A stretch of DNA of 42,537 nucleotides from Cochlodiniinecator piscidefendens (GTDB taxonomy: Bacteria; Pseudomonadota; Alphaproteobacteria; Rhodobacterales; Rhodobacteraceae). Every line of letters starts with the position of its first letter. The first letter of the stretch is position 1. Where the stretch lies: assembly GCF_011326755.1 (NCBI RefSeq), contig NZ_JAAOIE010000013.1, positions 1 through 42,537 on the forward strand, in the 5' to 3' direction. The translations under genes and the position numbers were made by a program. Of the stretch, positions 42,426 to 42,537 are shown piece by piece. Below the pieces are notes generated by a model. It was not told the DNA's origin. It did not search any database and worked only from the letters and a program-made list of their open reading frames with translations.

Positions 42426-42537
42426 TTAGTTCCTCGGATATGTCATATTTGGGTCGTAGTTTGTTTGGTTTACGACAGTGCAATTTTTATGTGCGCCCAT
42501 GCTTAGGATTTGCGCGGTTGTTCCGATGTTGCTGTAC
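42426..42537 (-). CDS. C-terminal end of an unrecognised protein, partial
   Basis: A minus-strand frame enters from the right edge and ends at a TAA (42426-42428), giving 36 residues (YSNIGTTAQILSMGAHKNCT...YDPNMTYPRN). It stops four bases before the hisD-like start, so the two are likely co-transcribed, and GAGGA in its last codons serves as the ribosome binding site of the hisD-like gene. I do not recognise the family from so short a piece. Confidence 0.5.
   Translation of the reverse strand, partial: YSNIGTTAQILSMGAHKNCTVVNQTNYDPNMTYPRN

Overview
The window reads as an accessory catabolic region from a Roseobacter-clade alphaproteobacterium (Rhodobacteraceae). The gene families (betaine and dimethylglycine demethylases, SoxBDAG-type enzymes, ABC importers, Ehu transporter), the tight overlapping operons and the fairly low GC feel support this; the genus cannot be named from the sequence. 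Almost every intact gene imports or dismantles N-methylated or otherwise substituted small nitrogen compounds, or regulates genes that do.

Layout. (1) 1-6034: start of a divergent FAD amine dehydrogenase, an MttB-family methyltransferase, a LysR regulator and a glycine-betaine-type ABC importer (binding protein, permease, ATPase). (2) 6203-12660, minus strand: a seven-gene operon of GntR regulator, ADP-ribosylglycohydrolase-fold protein, PfkB kinase and a complete PotABCD-architecture importer, suggesting uptake, N-glycoside cleavage and sugar phosphorylation of an unknown compound. (3) 13311-15952: a cobalamin riboswitch in front of a GbcA/GbcB-like Rieske betaine demethylase and its reductase, closed by a hairpin. 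(4) 16118-17743: XRE-cupin regulator, a duplicated operator and AzlCD exporter genes. (5) 17769-19692: a scar made of fragments of rpiR, dgoK, dgoA and ridA, a decayed galactonate-type sugar-acid locus. (6) 19779-27559: DMGDH-like enzyme and EutA-like protein, divergent from GntR, M20 deacylase, diaminopropionate-ammonia-lyase-like enzyme and M24 hydrolase. (7) 27621-36004, minus strand: M24 creatinase/ectoine-hydrolase-like protein, second EutA-like protein, SoxB-D-A-G (or MgdA-B-C-D) and a second Rieske oxygenase, with a divergent LysR. (8) 36898-39955: ehuBCDA-type ectoine-like importer, with a divergent Lrp regulator. (9) 40657-42537: RidA, a HisD-like dehydrogenase with a changed metal-ligand position, and the end of an unrecognised gene.

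How it fits together. Glycine betaine could enter through the left importer and be demethylated either by the MttB homologue (corrinoid chemistry by family) or by the Rieske GbcAB pair under the B12 riboswitch, then pass through DMGDH- and sarcosine-oxidase-type enzymes to glycine. Blocks 6 and 7 look like two variants of one unnamed module: EutA-like protein, M24 hydrolase and flavin N-demethylase, with a PLP lyase and amidase in one and an Ehu importer and Rieske oxygenase in the other. They resemble the ectoine pathway but lack its full enzyme set, so their substrates are probably ectoine-, creatine- or diaminopropionate-like compounds that cannot be fixed from sequence alone.
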